The notes: a model not told the origin generated them from the letters alone. DNA of 64,000 nucleotides from Haloarcula salina (GCF_010119195.1 NZ_WRXL01000003.1:297639-361638); one strand, 5' to 3'; positions 50,328 through 60,367 are shown, counted from the stretch's first letter. Made by a program: numbers and translations.

Positions 50328-50449
50328 GCGCGGGCCCGCGACGAACCCGGCTTCTCCTCTCGCTACGCGGCGGCACGCCGTCCCGTGGCGGCGTGTGCGA
50401 ACGTGTGTGACCGTGAAGTTGAAACCACAGGCAGTCAACCCCACAGGGT

Positions 50450-52006
50450 ATGGAACAGGCCGTCCACCTCGACGGTATCACGAAACGGTTCCCGGGCGTC
50501 GTCGCCAACGACGACGTAGACCTCGCGGTCGAGAAGGGGACGGTCCACGCGCTGCTCGGCGAGAACGGCGCGGGCAAGACGACCCTGATGAACGTCCTCT
50601 ACGGCCTCTATCGACCGACGGAGGGGCGCGTCGTCGTCCACGGCGAGGAACGGCACTTCGACTCCCCCCGGGACGCCATCGACGAGGGCGTGGGGATGAT
50701 CCACCAGCACTTCATGCTCGTCGACCCGATGACGGTCGCCGAGAACATCACGCTCGGGAACGAGCCCCGCAAGTGGCTCGGGCTCACCGTCGATCGGACG
50801 ACGGCCCGCCAGCAGGTGGTCGAACTCGCCGAGCGCTACGGCTTCGACATCGACCCCGACGCCCGCATCGAGGACGTGGGCGTCGGCGTCCAGCAGCGCG
50901 TCGAGATCCTCAAGGCGCTGTACCGCGGGGCGGACGTGCTGATCCTCGACGAGCCGACCGCGGTCCTGACCCCACAGGAGGTCGAGGACCTCTTTCGCGT
51001 CCTCGAAGAGCTGACCGAGCAGGGCAAGACGATCATCTTCATCACGCACAAGCTCGGCGAGGCGATGACGGCCGCCGACGAGATCACCGTCCTCCGCGAG
51101 GGCAAGAACGTCGGGACGGTCCCCGCCGACGACATCACCCGCGAGGAGCTGGCGGAGATGATGGTCGGTCGGGAGGTCCTGCTCGACGTGGACCGCTCCC
51201 CGACCGAGCCGGGCCGCACCGTCCTCGACGTCGAGGACCTGGTCGTCGAAGACGACCGCGGCGTCCGCGCTGTCGACGGGCTCTCACTGGACGTCCGGCA
51301 GGGAGAGGTCCTCGGCATCGCCGGCGTCGACGGCAACGGCCAGTCGGAACTGATCGAGGCGATCACGGGCCTGCGAACCCCCGACGAGGGACGGATCGAG
51401 GTCGACGACGTGGACCGGACGACCGACAGCCGCCGCAGCCGCATCGAAGCCGGGATGGCCTACGTCCCAGAGGACCGCCAGGAGCGCGGGCTGGTGATGG
51501 AGTACGATCTCGTCGAGAACGGCCTGCTCGGGAGCCAGCACGCCGAGGAGTACGCCTCGAACGGGCGCATCGACTGGGAGCGGACGCGCGGGCACGCGGA
51601 AGAGATAATCGAGGAGTACGACGTCCGTCCGCCGGACGCCGACGCGGAGGCCGAGTCCCTCTCTGGCGGTAACCAGCAGAAGTTCGTCGTCGGACGGGAG
51701 TTCGCCCGCGACCCCCGACTCGTCGTCGCCTCCCACCCGACCCGCGGCGTCGACGTGGGGTCGATGGAGTTCATTCACGACCGCCTCAACGGCCTCCGCG
51801 AGGACGGCCGGGCCGTGTTGCTCGTCTCCTCGAACCTCGACGAGGTGCAGTCGCTTTCGGACCGCCTCGCGGTCATCTACGAGGGCGAGTTCGTCGACAT
51901 CGTCGACCCCGACGCGGTGACCGAGGAGCAACTGGGCCTGCTGATGGCCGGCCAGGAACCCGACGAGGTCCCGTCTATCGCCGCCGCGGGAGAGGTGGGA
52001 CCATGA
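50450..52006 (+). CDS. ABC transporter ATPase with two nucleotide-binding domains
   Basis: A 518-residue duplicated ATPase of the RbsA/NupA type. The first half has Walker A GENGAGKTT near 37-45, signature and Walker B around VGVQQRVEILKALYRGADVL and ILDEPTA. The second half has the altered P-loop GIAGVDGNGQSEL and signature LSGGNQQKFVVGREF with VASHPTRGVDVG. The asymmetry between sites is typical of the sugar/nucleoside subfamily. It overlaps the next permease by 4 bp. Confidence 0.93.
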   Translation: MEQAVHLDGITKRFPGVVANDDVDLAVEKGTVHALLGENGAGKTTLMNVLYGLYRPTEGRVVVHGEERHFDSPRDAIDEGVGMIHQHFMLVDPMTVAENITLGNEPRKWLGLTVDRTTARQQVVELAERYGFDIDPDARIEDVGVGVQQRVEILKALYRGADVLILDEPTAVLTPQEVEDLFRVLEELTEQGKTIIFITHKLGEAMTAADEITVLREGKNVGTVPADDITREELAEMMVGREVLLDVDRSPTEPGRTVLDVEDLVVEDDRGVRAVDGLSLDVRQGEVLGIAGVDGNGQSELIEAITGLRTPDEGRIEVDDVDRTTDSRRSRIEAGMAYVPEDRQERGLVMEYDLVENGLLGSQHAEEYASNGRIDWERTRGHAEEIIEEYDVRPPDADAEAESLSGGNQQKFVVGREFARDPRLVVASHPTRGVDVGSMEFIHDRLNGLREDGRAVLLVSSNLDEVQSLSDRLAVIYEGEFVDIVDPDAVTEEQLGLLMAGQEPDEVPSIAAAGEVGP

Positions 52007-53325
52007 GCGGAGACGACCCCTCGACGGACGGCGACAGCCCGCCAGACCCCGGCGATGGCGAGCGGGCCACGGAGTCCGATGGCGACGCCTCCGCCTCGGA
52101 CAGTCGATGGGACGCGGCCCGTCGACGGCTCGTCAGGCTGGGACAGACCTCCGTCGGCGAGCGGGTCCTCATCGCGCTCTCGGCGCTGGTGCTCTCGATG
52201 GCCGTCGGGACCGTCATCGTCCTCGTCGCCGGCGTCCTGGCGACCTGCCGGGACCCGGCGCTCACGATCGGCGGATCGACGCTGTGTTACGACCCGTTCT
52301 TCGTCTTCGACCGGCTGTTCCTCGGGGCGCTCGGCGACCCCTTCGCCGGCGGCTGGTCGCCGCTGAACAACCAGTTCGCGGCGACATTGCGCGAGACGAC
52401 CATCCTGGTGTTCACCGGGCTCTCGGTGGCGCTCGCGTTCCGCGCGGGCATCTTCAACATCGGGACGCAGGGCCAGCTCGTCGTCGGCGCGCTGGCCTCC
52501 GCGCTGGCCGTGCTGTGGACCGCCTCGCTGGTCTCGGGGACGCTCGCGCTCGTCACGCTCATCCCCGTCGGCCTGCTCGCCGGCGCGCTGGGCGGCGGCT
52601 TCTACGGCGCGATCCCGGGCGCGCTGAAGGCCTACGCCGACGCGAACGAGGTCATCACGACGATCATGCTCAACTTCGTCGCCACGCTGGTCACGCGCTA
52701 CCTGGTCAGGAACCACTTCGCGGACCCGACGAGCCAGGCGACCCAGACCCGGACGCTGCCCGACGCTGGGCAGTTCCCCGCGATCCTGTTCGACCCGCGG
52801 ACGGACTTCTCGATACTGGCGCTATTGCTGGCGCTCGCGTTCGTCGGCGGCGTCTACTACCTGCTCGAACACACGTCGTTCGGCTACGACCTGCGGACCG
52901 CCGGCATCCAGCCCGCGGCCGCGGAGTACGGCGGCGTCAACGCCCCGCGGACCGTCCTCTCGTCGCTCACGCTGTCGGGCGCGCTGGCCGGCGTCGGGGG
53001 CGCGCTGTTCGTGATGATGACCCTCGGGAAGTTCCAGACGGGCATCCCGAGCTACGGCTTCGACGGCATCACCGTCTCGATCCTCGCCGGCAACAACCCC
53101 ATCGGGGCCGTCTTCGCCGCGTTCCTCTTCGGCGTCCTCAAGTCCGGGTCGAACGTGGTGTCCTTTGCGACCAACGTCCCGCCGCAACTGGTGGGCGTCC
53201 TCCGCGGGCTCATCATCCTGTTCGTCGCGATGCCGGAGTTCTTCCGGCTCATCGGCCGTCGGCTCGCCGCCGGCGACCCGGAGTCCGGAACGGCCGTCAC
53301 CGCGGGAGGTGGGGCCGATGACTGA
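52003..53325 (+). CDS. ABC transporter permease, first subunit
   Basis: A 440-residue membrane subunit of the BPD_transp_2 type. It has a long acidic cytoplasmic N-terminus (1-55), then about nine to ten helices with FRAGIFNIGTQGQLVVGALA and VITTIMLNFVATLV. The loop around GYDLRTAGIQPAAAEYGGVN is the ATPase-contacting region. ATG overlaps the ATPase stop (ATGA), and its end overlaps the next gene by 8 bp. Confidence 0.92.
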   Translation: MSGDDPSTDGDSPPDPGDGERATESDGDASASDSRWDAARRRLVRLGQTSVGERVLIALSALVLSMAVGTVIVLVAGVLATCRDPALTIGGSTLCYDPFFVFDRLFLGALGDPFAGGWSPLNNQFAATLRETTILVFTGLSVALAFRAGIFNIGTQGQLVVGALASALAVLWTASLVSGTLALVTLIPVGLLAGALGGGFYGAIPGALKAYADANEVITTIMLNFVATLVTRYLVRNHFADPTSQATQTRTLPDAGQFPAILFDPRTDFSILALLLALAFVGGVYYLLEHTSFGYDLRTAGIQPAAAEYGGVNAPRTVLSSLTLSGALAGVGGALFVMMTLGKFQTGIPSYGFDGITVSILAGNNPIGAVFAAFLFGVLKSGSNVVSFATNVPPQLVGVLRGLIILFVAMPEFFRLIGRRLAAGDPESGTAVTAGGGADD

Positions 53326-54382
53326 CGACGGTCTCGTGGACAGCCTCCGCTCCGCGTCGGGGCGGCTGCTCATCGCCGGCGTCGCGGTTCTCGCGCTGCT
53401 GGTGCTCGGCGTCGCGGGACTCGTCGCGCCGGACTCGACGGCCGGTCGGCTGTTCTTCGTCCTCGCCTCGAAGTCGACGCTGGCGGCGACGCTGCGGCTC
53501 TCGGTCCCCATCGTCTTCGCCGCGCTCGGCGGCATCTTCGCCGAGAAGAGCGGCGTCATCAACATCGGGCTGGAGGGCCTGCTCATCATCTCCGCGTTCA
53601 GCGCCATCTACGGCGCGGACGTGACCGGGTCGCTGTGGGCCGGCTTCTTCGTCGGCATCCTGTCGTCGACCCTGCTGGCGGCGCTGTTCGCCGTCGTCTG
53701 CATCGAGTTCCGCGCCGACCAGATCATCGCCGGGCTGGCCGTCTGGCTCATCGCGCTCGGCCTCGCGCCCTTCGCCTCGTCGGTGTTCTACGGCGGCCCC
53801 AACACGACCAACGTCGGGACGCTCGACACCATCACCATCGAGGGACTGGCGAGCATCCCGTTCTTCGGCGCGTTCTTCGACGCCTCGCCCGCCGTCCACC
53901 TGATGCTGATCGCGGTCCTGGTCTCGTGGTACGTCCTGAACCGCACCACCTTCGGCCGCTGGGTTCGCGCCGCCGGCGAGAACCCGAAGGCCCTCGACAC
54001 CGCCGGCGTCGACGTGTCCCGCGTCCGCTACGCCGCCGTCCTGCTGTCCGGCGTCCTCTCGGGCATGGGCGGGGCCGCGCTGGCGTTCAACATCGGCCAG
54101 TTCACCGGCAACGGCCCGACGATGGTCAACGGCAAGGGGTTCATCGCCATCGTCGCCTACCTCTTTGGCAACTACAACCCCGTCGGCGCGCTCCTCTCGA
54201 CGGCGCTGTTCGCCGGCCTCGACGCCACGCAACTGCGCCTCCAGACGGCCGACGTGATCGCCGTCCCCGACTCGCTGGTCCAGACCATCCCCTTCGTCGC
54301 CGTCATCCTCGTGCTCGCCTTGGTGGGCCGCACTCGCCTGCCCGAGGCCGCCGGCGATCACTACGAGTCCGGCGAGGAGTAG
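53318..54382 (+). CDS. ABC transporter permease, second subunit
   Basis: A 354-residue membrane subunit, homologous to the previous one: FAEKSGVINIGLEGLLIISA, RADQIIAGLAVWLIALGLAP and the contact loop RWVRAAGENPKALDTAGVDV. ATG 53318 follows a GGGAGGTGGGG ribosome-site stretch and gives a normal length; the open frame upstream is a shadow of the previous permease. Together the four genes form a nucleoside-like importer. Confidence 0.93.
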   Translation: MTDDGLVDSLRSASGRLLIAGVAVLALLVLGVAGLVAPDSTAGRLFFVLASKSTLAATLRLSVPIVFAALGGIFAEKSGVINIGLEGLLIISAFSAIYGADVTGSLWAGFFVGILSSTLLAALFAVVCIEFRADQIIAGLAVWLIALGLAPFASSVFYGGPNTTNVGTLDTITIEGLASIPFFGAFFDASPAVHLMLIAVLVSWYVLNRTTFGRWVRAAGENPKALDTAGVDVSRVRYAAVLLSGVLSGMGGAALAFNIGQFTGNGPTMVNGKGFIAIVAYLFGNYNPVGALLSTALFAGLDATQLRLQTADVIAVPDSLVQTIPFVAVILVLALVGRTRLPEAAGDHYESGEE

Positions 54383-54550
54383 TCGTCGGTCGTCGATTCG
54401 GTGTCTTACCTACCGCAACGACCGCTTGACGGGGACTGCGGATACAAAAATGACGCACAGTACTCTGTATGTGTACACGTGCTATCGACGGTAGGACCGG
54501 ATCTCGACGGCTGAGAAATAGTTAACGAGGAGCGTGAAAAAGTCGAGCGT

Positions 54551-54949
54551 GTGACTGACGATCTCGCGTATCCCTGCGTCGAACTTATCCTCGATCTCCA
54601 CGAGCAGATCGTGGAAGAAGGCGCCACCACGGAATCGGGGATTCGGTCGGAGGACGCGATCACATCCGCGCTGCAGTACATCTCTGAGGGATTCTTCGGG
54701 GCGGTTCCCGAGACGATCCACGAGAAGGCGGTCCACCTGATGCGGTTACTCGTTGCGGACCATCCGTTCGTTGACGGGAACAAGCGAACAGCACTCCGAA
54801 CAGTCGTCGTCTTCTATATGATGAACGGATACGCGTTCGAATACGGCGATGAAATTCGGGCCCTCTTGCACCGTTTCGCAACTGACGAAGCCGCGGTCGA
54901 TACAGGGACTGCGGTCATCTACTTCCGGGCGTGTGCTCGCCGCAACTGA
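54551..54949 (+). CDS. Doc/Fic-family toxin-like protein
   Basis: A 132-residue protein of the Fic/Doc fold: TESGIRSEDAITSALQYISE, and the active-site motif HPFVDGNKRT at 71-80 with catalytic His71. Doc-type proteins phosphorylate or AMPylate targets and are usually paired with an antitoxin. GTG 54551 is the best start. Lower GC than neighbours suggests recent transfer. No antitoxin gene is recognisable upstream (54383-54550 has only a nine-codon remnant-like frame); a small acidic gene follows. Confidence 0.87.
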   Translation: MTDDLAYPCVELILDLHEQIVEEGATTESGIRSEDAITSALQYISEGFFGAVPETIHEKAVHLMRLLVADHPFVDGNKRTALRTVVVFYMMNGYAFEYGDEIRALLHRFATDEAAVDTGTAVIYFRACARRN

Positions 54950-54983
54950 TAAATGGACACACTGGGTAGTCTCCGACGGAGAA

Positions 54984-55154
54984 ATGGCGTCTAGCACCGA
55001 CTCCTCGACAGCGACTGACGACGAGGTCCGCGAGCTGTACGAACGGTATCAAGCGGCCGAAAGCGACGCCGAACGCCGGGAGATCGCCCTCGAGATGGGG
55101 AAGCTCGATGGGCGCCGCCACGCGGAAATCTATGCAGCACTCGAGAACGAGTGA
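54984..55154 (+). CDS. Small acidic protein, candidate partner of the Doc-like gene
   Basis: A 56-residue, very acidic helical protein: MASSTDSSTATDDEVRELYE, then RYQAAESDAERREIALEMGK and a short tail. It begins 34 bp after the Doc-like stop on the same strand. It shows no Phd/AbrB signature, so an antitoxin role is inferred from place and size only. Composition matches the low-GC islet rather than flanking genes. Confidence 0.55.
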   Translation: MASSTDSSTATDDEVRELYERYQAAESDAERREIALEMGKLDGRRHAEIYAALENE

Positions 55155-55293
55155 GACGGGTGTGTCTGTTTCCGTGACGACCGTCCACAGTCCATATTTC
55201 TATCCCGACAGGTCCCCGCACGCTCTTCGTGACACGAGCGACGCCGGCTAGCCGAACACTGATGTGCGCGGGCGGCACACCACGAACTAGCAA

Positions 55294-57999
55294 ATGTCGC
55301 GCCGATACGACCACGCGCGGGTCCAGGAGTACTGGCAGCGGGTCTGGGAGCGAGAGGGCGTCTTCGAGTGTCCGGCCGACGCCGACGACCCGACCTACGT
55401 GCTGGGGATGTTCCCCTACACCTCCGGATCGCTGCACATGGGACATATCCGGAACTACGCCATCACCGACGCGTACGCCAGGTATCGGCGGATGGCCGGC
55501 GACGACGTGCTCCACCCGATGGGGTGGGACGCCTTCGGCCTGCCGGCGGAGAACGCGGCCTACGAGCGCGACACCGACCCCGAGTCCTGGACGCGGACCT
55601 GCATCGACCAGATGAAAGACGACCTCCGGGAGATGGGCTTTGGCTACGACTGGTCCCGGGAGATCACGACCTGCGACCCGGAGTACTACCGCTGGAACCA
55701 GTGGCTGTTCACGCGCTTCTACGACGAGGGGCTGGTCGAGTACGACGCGGCGACGGTGAACTGGTGTCCTGACTGCGAGACGGTGCTGGCCGACGCGCAG
55801 GTCGAGACGCCCGACGACGCGATCGGCCACAGCCACGCCCACGGCCAGGGCGTCTGCTGGCGCTGCGGCACGGCCGTCGAACAGCGCGACCTCGACCAGT
55901 GGTTCCTCTCCATCACCGACTACGCCGAGGAGCTGTACGACGGCCTGGACGACCTGGACGGCTGGCCCGAGGGCGTCCGCGACAGCCAGCGCAACTGGAT
56001 CGGCCGCCAGGAGGGCGCGCGCGTCACCTTCGCCGTCGGCCACGACGACCACCCCGCGGTCGACGCCTTCACCACCCGCCTCGACACCGCCTACGGCGCG
56101 ACGTACCTGGCGCTCTCGCCCGGTCACGACCTCGCTCGCGCGCTCGCCGAAGACGACGAGACCGTCGCCGACTACGTAGAGTCGGTCGCCGCCACCGACG
56201 ACGCCGGCATGAGCGGCGTCGAGACTGACCTGACGGCGACTCACCCCTACACCGGCGCGGAGATTCCCGTCTACGTCGCGGCGTACGTCCTCGACGACGT
56301 GGGGACGGGCGCGGTCATGGGCGTGCCCGCGCACAACGAGCGCGACCACGCCTTCGCCAGCGAACAGGGTCTGCCCGTCGAGCAGGTCGTCGAACCGGTC
56401 GACGGCAGCGGGACGGACCTCCCGCACGCCCCCTACACCGACGACGGGATGCTGACCGGGAGCGACGACTACGACGGCCTCGCCAGTTCGGCCGCCCGCG
56501 AGCGCCTGCTGGACCACGACGCCGCCGAGGAAGCCGTGACCTACCGCCTCCGCGACTGGCTCATCTCCCGCCAGCGCTACTGGGGGACGCCGATCCCCGT
56601 CGTCCACTGCGACGACTGCGGCCACGTCCCCGTCCCCGAGGAAGACCTCCCCGTCGAACTGCCGGAGTACGTCCAGACGACCGGGAACCCGCTCGACGCG
56701 GCCGAGGAGTGGAAGCGGACGACCTGTCCCGACTGCGGGGCCGACGCCGTCCGCGAGACGGACACGATGGACACGTTCGTCGACTCCTCGTGGTACTTCC
56801 TGCGGTACCTGTCGCCGCACGGCGAGGCGCAACGCGGCTCGGAACAGGCGAGCGGTGAACCCGCGAGCCACTTCGACGACGCGCCGTTCGACCAGGCGAC
56901 CGCCGACGAGTGGCTCCCGGTCGACGTGTACGTCGGCGGCGAGGAACACGCCGTGTTGCACCTCCTGTACATTCGCTTCTTCGCCCGGGCGCTCTCCGAC
57001 ATCGGCCTGCTGGATTGCGACGAACCCGTCGAGCGACTCATCAATCAGGGGACGGTGCTCCACGGCGGCGAGAAGATGTCCAAGTCGAAGGGCAACGACA
57101 TCGCGCCCCACGAGTACGGGGCCGAGACGACGCGGCTGTTCGTCCTCTCGGCGGCCCACCCCTCCCAGGACTTCGAGTGGACGGTCAAGGACGTCTCGAC
57201 GGCCTACGACTTCCAGCAGACGCTGTACCGACTCGTCGCGGAGTACGCCGACGGGATGGACGCGCGAACCGAGAGCGCCGACCACGACGCCTACCTCGAA
57301 CGCGAGATCGACCGGACCATCGCGGCCGTCACCGAGGAGTACGAGCGCTTTCGCTTTCACCGCGTCGTCGGCGAACTCCAGCGCTTCGCCCGCCTGCTCG
57401 GCCGGTACGCGAGCCACGACCGCCCCTACCGGTTCGCCTACGGCCGCGGGCTGCGGGTGCTGACCGCGCTGGTCGCCCCTATCGCGCCGTTCCTCGCCGA
57501 GGAGATGTGGCACCTGCTCGACGAGGACGGCCTTGTCGCCGAGCACCGCTGGCCCGAACCGCTTCGCGACGTGGACGACTACCGAATCGAACGCGAGGTC
57601 GTCCGGCGCACGCTCGACGACGTGCGCGACATCACCGAGGTGGTCGACATCGAGGAACCGGACGAAATCGAACTCGTCGTCGCCGCCGACTGGAAGTACC
57701 GGGCCTACGAGATCGCCCGCGCGGCCGACCCGGACGACGCCATCGTCGGCGCGATCATGGCCGACGAGGCGATCAAACGCCACGGCGACGCGGCCGCCGA
57801 CTACGCCGGAGACCTGGCCGACCGCGGGGCCGGCCTGGAACCGATCGTCGACGGCGAGCGCGAACTCGACGTGCTCCGGCAGGCCGCGTGGCTGTTCGAA
57901 GACGAGTTCGGCAGCGAGGTGACCGTCCGGCGGGCGACCGAGGGCGACGACCTCGCGGCGAAGGCCCGGCCGAACAAGCCCGCCATCCACATCTCCTGA
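55294..57999 (+). CDS. leuS: Leucyl-tRNA synthetase
   Basis: Charges tRNA-Leu. The 901-residue class Ia enzyme has HMGH (HIGH motif) at 48-51 in [16 protein letters not shown], an editing domain with [17 protein letters not shown], and KMSKSKGN near 594-601, followed by an anticodon-binding helical domain. The layout is bacterial-type LeuRS, as known for haloarchaea. ATG 55294 starts just before the conserved helix. A TATA-like CATATTTCTATC lies about 95 bp upstream, so a leader of around 70 nt without evident structure is likely. Confidence 0.95.
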   Translation: MSRRYDHARVQEYWQRVWEREGVFECPADADDPTYVLGMFPYTSGSLHMGHIRNYAITDAYARYRRMAGDDVLHPMGWDAFGLPAENAAYERDTDPESWTRTCIDQMKDDLREMGFGYDWSREITTCDPEYYRWNQWLFTRFYDEGLVEYDAATVNWCPDCETVLADAQVETPDDAIGHSHAHGQGVCWRCGTAVEQRDLDQWFLSITDYAEELYDGLDDLDGWPEGVRDSQRNWIGRQEGARVTFAVGHDDHPAVDAFTTRLDTAYGATYLALSPGHDLARALAEDDETVADYVESVAATDDAGMSGVETDLTATHPYTGAEIPVYVAAYVLDDVGTGAVMGVPAHNERDHAFASEQGLPVEQVVEPVDGSGTDLPHAPYTDDGMLTGSDDYDGLASSAARERLLDHDAAEEAVTYRLRDWLISRQRYWGTPIPVVHCDDCGHVPVPEEDLPVELPEYVQTTGNPLDAAEEWKRTTCPDCGADAVRETDTMDTFVDSSWYFLRYLSPHGEAQRGSEQASGEPASHFDDAPFDQATADEWLPVDVYVGGEEHAVLHLLYIRFFARALSDIGLLDCDEPVERLINQGTVLHGGEKMSKSKGNDIAPHEYGAETTRLFVLSAAHPSQDFEWTVKDVSTAYDFQQTLYRLVAEYADGMDARTESADHDAYLEREIDRTIAAVTEEYERFRFHRVVGELQRFARLLGRYASHDRPYRFAYGRGLRVLTALVAPIAPFLAEEMWHLLDEDGLVAEHRWPEPLRDVDDYRIEREVVRRTLDDVRDITEVVDIEEPDEIELVVAADWKYRAYEIARAADPDDAIVGAIMADEAIKRHGDAAADYAGDLADRGAGLEPIVDGERELDVLRQAAWLFEDEFGSEVTVRRATEGDDLAAKARPNKPAIHIS

Positions 58000-58045
58000 G
58001 CGGCGCGCCGGGCGCGTGCTCGCCGCCACGGCGACCGGCTAGCGC

Positions 58046-58495
58046 CTACTCGCTCGCGGCGCTCGCGTCGTCCCGAACGGCGTCGTGGGCCGCCGAAACG
58101 GCGTGGAGCAGGCGGTCGCGGCGCTCGTGGTACGCCAGGTGCGAGCGGCAGTCGCAGTCCGAACAGCCGAAGCCGTCGACGCGGCCGAACCCCTCGGCCG
58201 CCGGGCCGTCGACCGCCGACGCGACGGCGCACTCCGCGTCGGCCGCGGTCGTCACGACGCGGTCGATGGCGGTGGCCGGGTCGCCGAGCAGGTAGTCGAC
58301 GTGCCAGTGTCGGGTGTCGTTCTCGCCGGCCGCGATGGCGCGGTGTCTGTCGACGCGACCGAACCCGCCGCTCCCCAGCGCGCTCCCGGTGTAGGCGTAC
58401 CACCCCGCCGGAAACGGTCGCTCGCCAAGCGCGCCGACTTCGATGGCGTCGTCGCCGCGTCGTTCGAGCACGAGCGTGTACGTCCCCCCGGACAT
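58046..58495 (-). CDS. GIY-YIG-like DUF123 protein
   Basis: A 149-residue protein. GTYTLVLERRGDDAIEVGAL, then WYAYTGSALGSGGFGRVDRH, and later TRHWHVDYLLGDP, GCSDCDCRSHLAYHER-like residues match the archaeal DUF123 family, related to the GIY-YIG fold and sometimes fused to endonuclease III. Conserved His and Cys residues suggest metal binding. Activity is not established. Confidence 0.8.
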   Translation of the reverse strand: MSGGTYTLVLERRGDDAIEVGALGERPFPAGWYAYTGSALGSGGFGRVDRHRAIAAGENDTRHWHVDYLLGDPATAIDRVVTTAADAECAVASAVDGPAAEGFGRVDGFGCSDCDCRSHLAYHERRDRLLHAVSAAHDAVRDDASAASE

Positions 58496-58501
58496 CCCCG
58501 C

Positions 58502-58792
58502 TCAGGCCCCGATGTCGGCGTCGGCGGCGAGGGCGTCGAACCCGTCGAGGCGGAACTCTCGGGAGTCGGTGCAGTCCTCGTTCTCGGCGGCGAGTTCGCC
58601 GACGACCCAGTCGAAGCGGTGGGCGAACGCCTCGTAGGGCGCGTCGTCGAGCAGGTCGGTGACGCGCTCCGCGGTCAGGTCCTCGTCGTACTCCTCGGCG
58701 AAGGCGGCGGCGTTCTCGGCGGCGGTCTGTGCGGTCTCGTCGTCGGTCTCCTCGGCGAAGGCCGAGGCGAGCGTCTCGCGCAGGTCTGACAT
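58502..58792 (-). CDS. Small acidic helical protein, conserved-looking
   Basis: A 96-residue protein with a strongly acidic helical start (MSDLRETLASAFAEETDDET) and a more conserved-looking second half, DLLDDAPYEAFAHRFDWVVG, then DSREFRLDGFDALA. It lies 6 bp upstream of the DUF123 gene on the same strand, so they are probably co-transcribed. The earlier start in the same frame is rejected because its composition is Arg/Gly-rich shadow-like. No family recognised. Confidence 0.7.
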   Translation of the reverse strand: MSDLRETLASAFAEETDDETAQTAAENAAAFAEEYDEDLTAERVTDLLDDAPYEAFAHRFDWVVGELAAENEDCTDSREFRLDGFDALAADADIGA

Positions 58793-58915
58793 GCGCGGAG
58801 CAACGCGTCGGGTCCACGTATGCGTTCTGGAACGACCTGACGGGTGTGATGTGCCCCCCAACTGTCGACCCGACGCCCGGGCGTTTCTTGTGCGCGCGGC
58901 GGCAATAACGGGCCG

Positions 58916-59515
58916 ATGCCATCCCTCCGCGACAGTCCGACCGCGGTCACGCTGGCGCTCCTCGCCGGCGTCTTCGCCGTCCAGCAGGTCGTCGGGCTCG
59001 TCGGCCCCGCGAGGGGCCTGTTCGCCCTCTCGCCGCCGCTGTTCAGTCGCCCGTGGACGCTCGTGACCAGCGTGTACGCCCACGCCAGCCTCCCGCACCT
59101 GCTCGCCAACGCCGTCGGCCTCGCCCTGGCCGGGGCCATCGTCGAGCGCCGGGCGTCGCGGGCCCGTTTTCACGCGTTCTTCGTCTCGACCGGTGGGTTG
59201 GCCGGTGTCTCGCAGGTCTCCGTTGCAGGGCTGATCGGGCCGTTCGTCCCCGGGATGGTCAGTCACGTCTCGGTCCTGGGGGCCAGCGGCGCGGTCTTCG
59301 CGCTCTTCGGCTACCTGCTCGCGGCCAATCGGCTGACCGACACCCTCGTCGGCGGGTTCGAACTGCCGGCGCGGGTCCAGCTCGGCCTCGCCGCCCTCGT
59401 CGCCGCCACGATCACGCTCGCGACGGCGAACCCCGGCGTCGCGCTGGTCGCGCACTTCACCGGCCTCTTGCTCGGCGCTCTCGCCGGTCGCGTCCACCTG
59501 CTTCGCCCGGCCTAG
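58916..59515 (+). CDS. Rhomboid-family intramembrane serine protease
   Basis: A 199-residue membrane protein with about six helices. Family features are the WTLVTSVYAHASLPHLLANA block of the first membrane region, catalytic serine in LGASGAVFALFGYLLAANR, and catalytic histidine in ALVAHFTGLLLGALAGR. It cleaves membrane proteins within the bilayer; the substrate is unknown. It is divergent from the preceding pair. Confidence 0.9.
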   Translation: MPSLRDSPTAVTLALLAGVFAVQQVVGLVGPARGLFALSPPLFSRPWTLVTSVYAHASLPHLLANAVGLALAGAIVERRASRARFHAFFVSTGGLAGVSQVSVAGLIGPFVPGMVSHVSVLGASGAVFALFGYLLAANRLTDTLVGGFELPARVQLGLAALVAATITLATANPGVALVAHFTGLLLGALAGRVHLLRPA

Positions 59516-59634
59516 TCCCGCGAACCGACGCCGAGCGCGAACACGTGACGCCGCCCGCCGTCGGGGTCGGGGCGGCGATTCCCGCACCTGGTAGACGCCT
59601 GATAACAATATGCACAGAGAACGAACACCGAGGT

Positions 59635-59802
59635 ATGCGGGAGCGTAACACGAAAACGGTCGACCCACCGCTCGGGAAGTGCCCGGCCTGTGACGCGACC
59701 ATCCCGGCGGCGAACCTCGTCGTCGCCTACGAGGCCGCGGGCGACTGGCCCCGGATGCTCGCCGAGTGTCCGACGTGTGACGAACCGGTGACGCCGGTGT
59801 GA
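59635..59802 (+). CDS. Small zinc-binding protein (DUF7837-like)
   Basis: A 55-residue protein with two CPxC knuckles: GKCPACDATIPAANLVVAYE and AECPTCDEPVTPV. I recall the pattern (CP-CDATIPA, then W-ML-ECP-C) from small haloarchaeal zinc proteins. ATG 59635 is preceded by GAGGT. Such proteins often act in regulation, but this one has no assigned function. Confidence 0.72.
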   Translation: MRERNTKTVDPPLGKCPACDATIPAANLVVAYEAAGDWPRMLAECPTCDEPVTPV

Positions 59803-59946
59803 GCCGACCGGAACCGACCGACGCCCGGCGCGTGAATGTGTATAGCCACGCCGACGCCGGCGGGGTATAGGTGTAGTAACCACCGATTAGCCGCCGACCC
59901 TCGAGTACCGAATCAATGCAACCGACGCCAACGCAGGTGACCGACG

Positions 59947-60255
59947 GTGGACCAGTCGAGTAGCGACGGCCGTTCGCTCCACGCCCCAGGGGGAACGGGA
60001 CGGCCGGAGCGCTCCGTGAGTGCAGTCGCCGTCCGGGCCGTCGTCGCCGCGGCGCGCCTGGGATGGGGACTCGCCCTCCTCGCCGTGCGCCCCGTCGCCT
60101 TCTGGGGGGCCGTCGTCCTCCCGCTGGTGTATCTCCCAGCGCTCTACGGGGTCGGTGCGGTCGGATACCGGCCGCTGTTGCTCGAACTCCTCGCGCTCCA
60201 CGTCGCCAGCATCCTCCTCGGCCACGGCCACTCGCCGTTCTGGACCCGCTCGTGA
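59947..60255 (+). CDS. Small membrane protein, hypothetical
   Basis: A 102-residue protein starting at GTG 59947 with an acidic/polar N-terminus and two hydrophobic segments: VRAVVAAARLGWGLALLAVR and WGAVVLPLVYLPALYGVGAV, plus a third weak one. It has no catalytic motif. The polar-then-membrane pattern and C/G third positions support coding. No family recognised. Confidence 0.55.
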   Translation: MDQSSSDGRSLHAPGGTGRPERSVSAVAVRAVVAAARLGWGLALLAVRPVAFWGAVVLPLVYLPALYGVGAVGYRPLLLELLALHVASILLGHGHSPFWTRS

Positions 60256-60328
60256 CCGCCGACGCAGACTGTTCCCGTTCGCCGACCGGTCGCCGCGCTC
60301 GCGTCTGCGCTCGGAGTCGTCGCCACTC

Positions 60329-60344
60329 TCCAGTCGAAACGATG
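60329..60344 (+). repeat. ORB-core-like motif
   Basis: TCCAGTCGAAACGATG, identical to the first 16 bases of the 38388-38421 repeat, in the intergenic stretch before the converging gene at 60368. Confidence 0.55.
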
Positions 60345-60367
60345 GGGGTGTGTTTTACCGTCCCACG

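Noticed and set aside
54482-54736. Minus-strand frame overlapping the Doc-like gene as possible antitoxin
   Set aside because: It runs antisense across the conserved toxin motif and lacks any antitoxin-like pattern.
55155-55293. Leader peptide or T-box upstream of leuS
   Set aside because: No short frame with Leu codons ends before the gene and no antiterminator-like fold was seen; T-boxes are not known in archaea.
54991-58029. A 1012-codon frame antisense to leuS
   Set aside because: leuS on the other strand carries HMGH and KMSKS; the antisense product is Val/Arg/Asp-rich filler.
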